A stretch of DNA of 64,000 nucleotides from assembly GCA_045616665.1 (NCBI GenBank), contig JAZLHE010000036.1, positions 1-64,000 on the forward strand, given 5' to 3'. Of this stretch, positions 60,740 to 64,000 are shown in pieces. The stretch's first letter is position 1, and every line of letters begins with the position of its first letter. Origin of the DNA: RUG11690 sp045616665. GTDB taxonomy: Bacteria; Bacteroidota; Bacteroidia; Bacteroidales; WCHB1-69. Both the position numbers and the translations under genes were made by a program. A model generated the notes under the pieces. That model worked only from the letters and a program-made list of their open reading frames with translations, was not told the origin of the DNA and did no database searches.

Positions 60740-60747
60740 CAAAAATA
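60740..60747 (-). promoter_or_regulatory. -7 box (TATTTTTG) for pyrB-pyrI
   Basis: CAAAAATA on the plus strand, 69 nt before the pyrB start. Confidence 0.55.
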
Positions 60748-60785
60748 CGAAAAAAAACTTTTGCACGACATTTTTTTGCGATTTT

Positions 60786-63380
60786 TTATTTTACGCCGAC
60801 CACTTTTTGTTTGCTCCAACGCTTGCCCTGATGATTCCAGCAAGTAACTTTAACCACATATAATCCTGGCGGAACCAAATTTCCATTGTCATCGACACCA
60901 TCCCAGACACTGTGGCATTCCGAACCACATAAAATATTGTCTTTCAGTTTTCTAACCAATAATCCCTGCGAAGTATAAATCCATAAAGAAAACCTGTTTT
61001 CCAAATCCGAAAACTTACAGAAAATTTCAGTATAGTCGTCAAATCCGTCATTGTCGGGAGAAAATATTTCCGGCTGAACAGAAAAAACATTTTCTGACAA
61101 TAAGGCGGAAGACATTTGGGAATTTTCGTATCCTGGCGTGCCGAAGTTCACACTGGCAGATGCTGACTTCCAATTTTGTTCATCCTGCGTATCACATTCA
61201 TAGCGAACCCGTTCCAACGAAACACCATCGGTACTGGTCAGCATTTTATAATGCATCTTCTCGTCATACTCCAATCTGTCTATGCGATTTAATGACACAT
61301 CCGTCAAATGAACAACCCCGTGAGAATTAGCAAAAGACGGCAATGAATCACATTGTAAAAGTGCATTTTTATCTAAAGGATAATAATGATTATATGTCAG
61401 CTGCCTATTTTTACACAAAGCCACTATTTTTTGCGGAAACAATTGATAACCATCACTTTGCGCAATCGCAGTTTTTTCAGGAATTTCTCCAGACCCATTC
61501 CCTATCTTCAATTTCTTTAAGTCCACAATAAAAGATGAATTATTATAAATCTCAACATAATCCGCATCTTCGTTTGAAGGAGAATCAAATAGTATTTCAT
61601 TAATTATCAAATCATTATTGGAAGGAACCTCATCTAAGCCAAACATAAGCATATTGCCCAACGGCAAAATATTTCCCGCACAATCGCATACGGAATCTGT
61701 GACAGAAAGCTGATAAACAATTCCTTTGCGCAATGCCTTGTCAAAAATCACATCCACGGCGTTATCAAAAGGGGAAACCATCGACAAAGATAAAACCTGC
61801 AATTCCCGGTCAACAGAGAACACCGGATGATAATGAATTAGAGAAACCGTTTCTGAAAAGAAAACCCTTATCTTGTTGGTATCCAAGACGGTTGCAGTTG
61901 CCAACAAAGGAGATTCATAATCAGGATTTATCGTTGCGATGGAATTGACGCGACCCGGTGTCCCGCCCATATCATCCACGGAAGAATCCCAATTTTCATT
62001 ATTTCCGCAGGGATTATTGACATCTATCATTTCCAACGACCAACCGCCTTCTTTTTTGACCGATGTTCGATGCCAGTCATTACTGAATTTTATCGCATAG
62101 ACCACTTCGTCATACGAATTATATAAAATCAGTTCCTGCCCTCCGTCAGTAATGCTCAAGGACGAAACACCAACCGTATTTTCACAAAAATCACGCATTA
62201 GCGCCACATTGTTTTCTGCTGTCACCACTGCAAAACCGCCTTGAGGAAGCAGAATATCCGGCAAAGGTTTCAGCGTTTTTCCCACCTGCAGTTTCCATCC
62301 CGACAAACGGACTTCACCGCCTACCCTGTTTTGCAACTCCACATACTCTACGGCGGGCAACAAGACCGTTGGGGTAGGATCAGCCATTATTTCGCTGATG
62401 ACCACATCATTTCTTTTGATTTTATGACAGAAAAAGATCAATGTAGTATCTACCATCACATTTCCTGCCAAATCACGTACACCACTCACCTGCAACATAT
62501 ATCTTTGGTCTTCAACAAATTGATAGGGAAAGAAAAGCATCACCTGCCGATAATCAGGAAAAATATATTCACAAATTAGCGGACTAACATCAATTCCAGC
62601 AATATGATAATGAATTGAATTCAATGCCGTTTCATCCACAATTTCCGAAAAAACAAGCGATACCGTCTGAAAATCATCATTGCCATAACAAGCTTGAAGA
62701 ACAGGGCAAATGCTATCTATAATGGCCGGGCCAAGGTAAATATCGTCAAAAATGAATTTATTGGCATTACTGCCGGTATATTTACAGTAAATTCCCGCAA
62801 AATTTGCCTCCGTAGTCTTATCAAAAAACGTATCCGCCTGCATTCGGTACCAACCCATTTCAGAATTGTCAATCCACAAACTCCAACGATTTTCAACAGT
62901 TTTCAATATTTTTACCCGCAAGTCAAAATTAGTGGCAATCATAGCGTCAGGACCACGCATCACCGATGTGGTTTGGCCATTTTCCACATAAAACAATTCT
63001 ATGGCATCCTGAGCCAGATTTTCACCAAACTGCAGATAAAATCCCGTCAAACTATCCGATTTTAAATCAGACACGTTGGACAAGAGATAAATTCTTGCAA
63101 AATTATTATTGGAAGGCGCAAAATCCAGTTTAATTTTGAAATACCACTCCACATCCTGATTCCATACCTCCAAACTGTCCAACGAAAACACCATAGACGA
63201 TATGCCCGTTTGAGAAGCATTTAACTGTAATTGATTGTTACTGTTGATTTTGAAATCGGATGTATCTCCAATCCAGGGAGGATTAACGGACAAATTGCCA
63301 TCGGAGAAATCATCATTTACCTGCGCGAAAAGAGTAATGTTCACGCAGAAACACATTAAAAGCCAAGCCATCTTTTTCAT
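60786..63380 (-). CDS. lamin-tail-domain surface protein with CHU_C/FlgD-like C-terminus
   Basis: The 864-residue secreted protein starts MKKMAWLLMCFCVNITLFAQ. A concanavalin-like N-terminal region (about 22-215) is followed by an Ig-like (Big_5 type) domain (SICPVLQACYGND...). A lamin-tail domain (VVISEIMADPTPTVLLPAVEYVELQN in outline), a second Ig-like domain, and a second lamin-tail domain (LIINEILFDSPSNEDADYVEIYNN in outline) come next. The C-terminus (IFSPDNDGFDDYTEI...VWDGVDDNGNLVPPGLYVVKV) is a FlgD/CHU_C-like module of the kind that guides type IX secretion. It is likely a surface or matrix protein. ATG 63380 is chosen over 63596 because the minus-strand promoter lies at 63421-63428. 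Confidence 0.82.
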   Translation of the reverse strand: MKKMAWLLMCFCVNITLFAQVNDDFSDGNLSVNPPWIGDTSDFKINSNNQLQLNASQTGISSMVFSLDSLEVWNQDVEWYFKIKLDFAPSNNNFARIYLLSNVSDLKSDSLTGFYLQFGENLAQDAIELFYVENGQTTSVMRGPDAMIATNFDLRVKILKTVENRWSLWIDNSEMGWYRMQADTFFDKTTEANFAGIYCKYTGSNANKFIFDDIYLGPAIIDSICPVLQACYGNDDFQTVSLVFSEIVDETALNSIHYHIAGIDVSPLICEYIFPDYRQVMLFFPYQFVEDQRYMLQVSGVRDLAGNVMVDTTLIFFCHKIKRNDVVISEIMADPTPTVLLPAVEYVELQNRVGGEVRLSGWKLQVGKTLKPLPDILLPQGGFAVVTAENNVALMRDFCENTVGVSSLSITDGGQELILYNSYDEVVYAIKFSNDWHRTSVKKEGGWSLEMIDVNNPCGNNENWDSSVDDMGGTPGRVNSIATINPDYESPLLATATVLDTNKIRVFFSETVSLIHYHPVFSVDRELQVLSLSMVSPFDNAVDVIFDKALRKGIVYQLSVTDSVCDCAGNILPLGNMLMFGLDEVPSNNDLIINEILFDSPSNEDADYVEIYNNSSFIVDLKKLKIGNGSGEIPEKTAIAQSDGYQLFPQKIVALCKNRQLTYNHYYPLDKNALLQCDSLPSFANSHGVVHLTDVSLNRIDRLEYDEKMHYKMLTSTDGVSLERVRYECDTQDEQNWKSASASVNFGTPGYENSQMSSALLSENVFSVQPEIFSPDNDGFDDYTEIFCKFSDLENRFSLWIYTSQGLLVRKLKDNILCGSECHSVWDGVDDNGNLVPPGLYVVKVTCWNHQGKRWSKQKVVGVK

Positions 63381-63420
63381 CGGATAGTAGATTAAGTTAT
63401 TTTTTAGTTTATTTTTTTTG

Positions 63421-63428
63421 CAAAAATA
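63421..63428 (-). promoter_or_regulatory. -7 box (TATTTTTG) for lamin-tail protein
   Basis: CAAAAATA on the plus strand, 40 nt before the start at 63380. It touches the opposing asd box at 63430. Confidence 0.6.
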
Positions 63429-63429
63429 G

Positions 63430-63437
63430 TATCTTTG
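63430..63437 (+). promoter_or_regulatory. -7 box (TATCTTTG) for asd
   Basis: This TAnnTTTG match is followed by CAG, 50 nt before ATG 63488. Confidence 0.6.
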
Positions 63438-63487
63438 CAGAATAAAAAACACTATTGTTAATAACTTTTTATAAATTTTGAAAGAAA

Positions 63488-64000
63488 ATGAAAATAGCAT
63501 TAGTTGGAGCCACCGGATTAGTCGGAAGTGTAATGTTAAAAGTCTTGGAAGAACGCGGATTTGGGAGCAATGAACTGATTGCCGCCGCTTCCTCAAAATC
63601 AGTAGGAAAGAAGTTGACTTTTGCCGGAAAGGAAATCACGGTAGTAAGCGTGGAACAAGCCATTGCGGAGAAACCGGATATTGCTATTTTCTCGGCAGGA
63701 AGCGGGGCTTCCCTACAATACGCGCCGCAATTTGCAGCCCAAGGCACCTACGTAGTGGACAATTCCTCGGCGTGGCGTTATGAGAAGCACATTCCACTTA
63801 TCGTGCCGGAAATCAATGGGGACGTTATCACTGCCGATGACCATATCATTGCCAATCCCAACTGTTCCACCATTCAAATGGTTTTAGCCTTGGCTCCATT
63901 GCATAATCAATTCAAAATCAATAGATTAGTTATTTCAACTTATCAATCTGTAAGCGGAACCGGGGTTAAAGCCCTGAACCAACTTTTCAGCGAAAGAGAA
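63488..64000 (+). CDS. asd: aspartate-semialdehyde dehydrogenase, 5' part
   Basis: The frame is open from ATG 63488 to the window edge (171 residues; the full enzyme is about 330). The NADP-binding start (MKIALVGATGLVGSVMLKVL) and the active-site Cys in ANPNCSTIQM (about residue 128) identify it. It reduces aspartyl phosphate to the semialdehyde on the route to lysine, threonine, methionine and diaminopimelate. It has its own promoter, divergent from the lamin-tail gene. The C-terminal half lies outside the window. Confidence 0.95.
   Translation, partial: MKIALVGATGLVGSVMLKVLEERGFGSNELIAAASSKSVGKKLTFAGKEITVVSVEQAIAEKPDIAIFSAGSGASLQYAPQFAAQGTYVVDNSSAWRYEKHIPLIVPEINGDVITADDHIIANPNCSTIQMVLALAPLHNQFKINRLVISTYQSVSGTGVKALNQLFSERE

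Overview
The window comes from a Bacteroidota genome, most likely Bacteroidales. Four things point there. Nearly every gene start is preceded by the TAnnTTTG -7 box used by the Bacteroidota primary sigma factor. Two proteins carry type IX secretion (T9SS) type A sorting domains, and a third ends in a CHU_C-like module. The primary sigma factor (12471-13334) is short and lacks region 1.1. MurF is fused to alanine racemase. Most of the window is ordinary chromosome. No rRNA, tRNA or CRISPR array was seen.

Accessory region, 1-9840. An edge-truncated secreted protein and a lipoprotein are followed by a membrane-anchored LytTR regulator with an added winged helix, and by a tyrosine recombinase with divergent catalytic residues. 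Next come four tandem orphan Rhs modules (3647-9836). Each is a short ORF holding only the conserved Rhs-associated core (about 64 residues, ending in DPNGE) joined to a different C-terminal domain: a HExxH metallopeptidase, an L,D-transpeptidase-like H...SxGC domain, a JAMM (JAB1-like) domain and a parvovirus-type phospholipase A2-like domain. Each is followed at once by a small gene whose product has a signal peptide, lipobox or N-terminal membrane anchor. The simplest reading is a storage array of Rhs toxin tips with envelope-located immunity partners. Promoter duplication, heptanucleotide repeats and a palindromic in-frame insertion show how it may be rearranged.

Core region, 9840-26000. 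murF-alr, then (minus strand) an HtrA/Deg protease followed by rpoD, then rplU-rpmA, rseC, two lipoproteins, a 1969-residue alpha-2-macroglobulin with an intact CxEQ thioester motif, and a compact type II restriction-modification pair of local AT-rich character.

26000-44900. A lipoprotein and an agmatinase; two tandem AlgJ/AlgX-like proteins with an AlgI-like MBOAT (surface polysaccharide O-acetylation); TonB; a subtilase with a T9SS tail; sufCD and rlmH; a C10-type protein that has lost its catalytic Cys and His; and a minus-strand run of a CCG-domain protein, serS, a TPR protein and ksgA.

44900-64000. A MITE-like element (second copy at 16460), dprA behind a leader with a long inverted repeat, an acyltransferase-glycosyltransferase 9-secreted protein operon, an old-yellow-enzyme homologue, guaB, a SPOR protein, a His/Cys-rich repeat lipoprotein divergent from a probable 3,5-diaminohexanoate dehydrogenase, a second LytTR regulator, ftsQ-ftsA-ftsZ separated from the rest of the dcw cluster, pyrB-pyrI, a lamin-tail surface protein, and the 5' part of asd.
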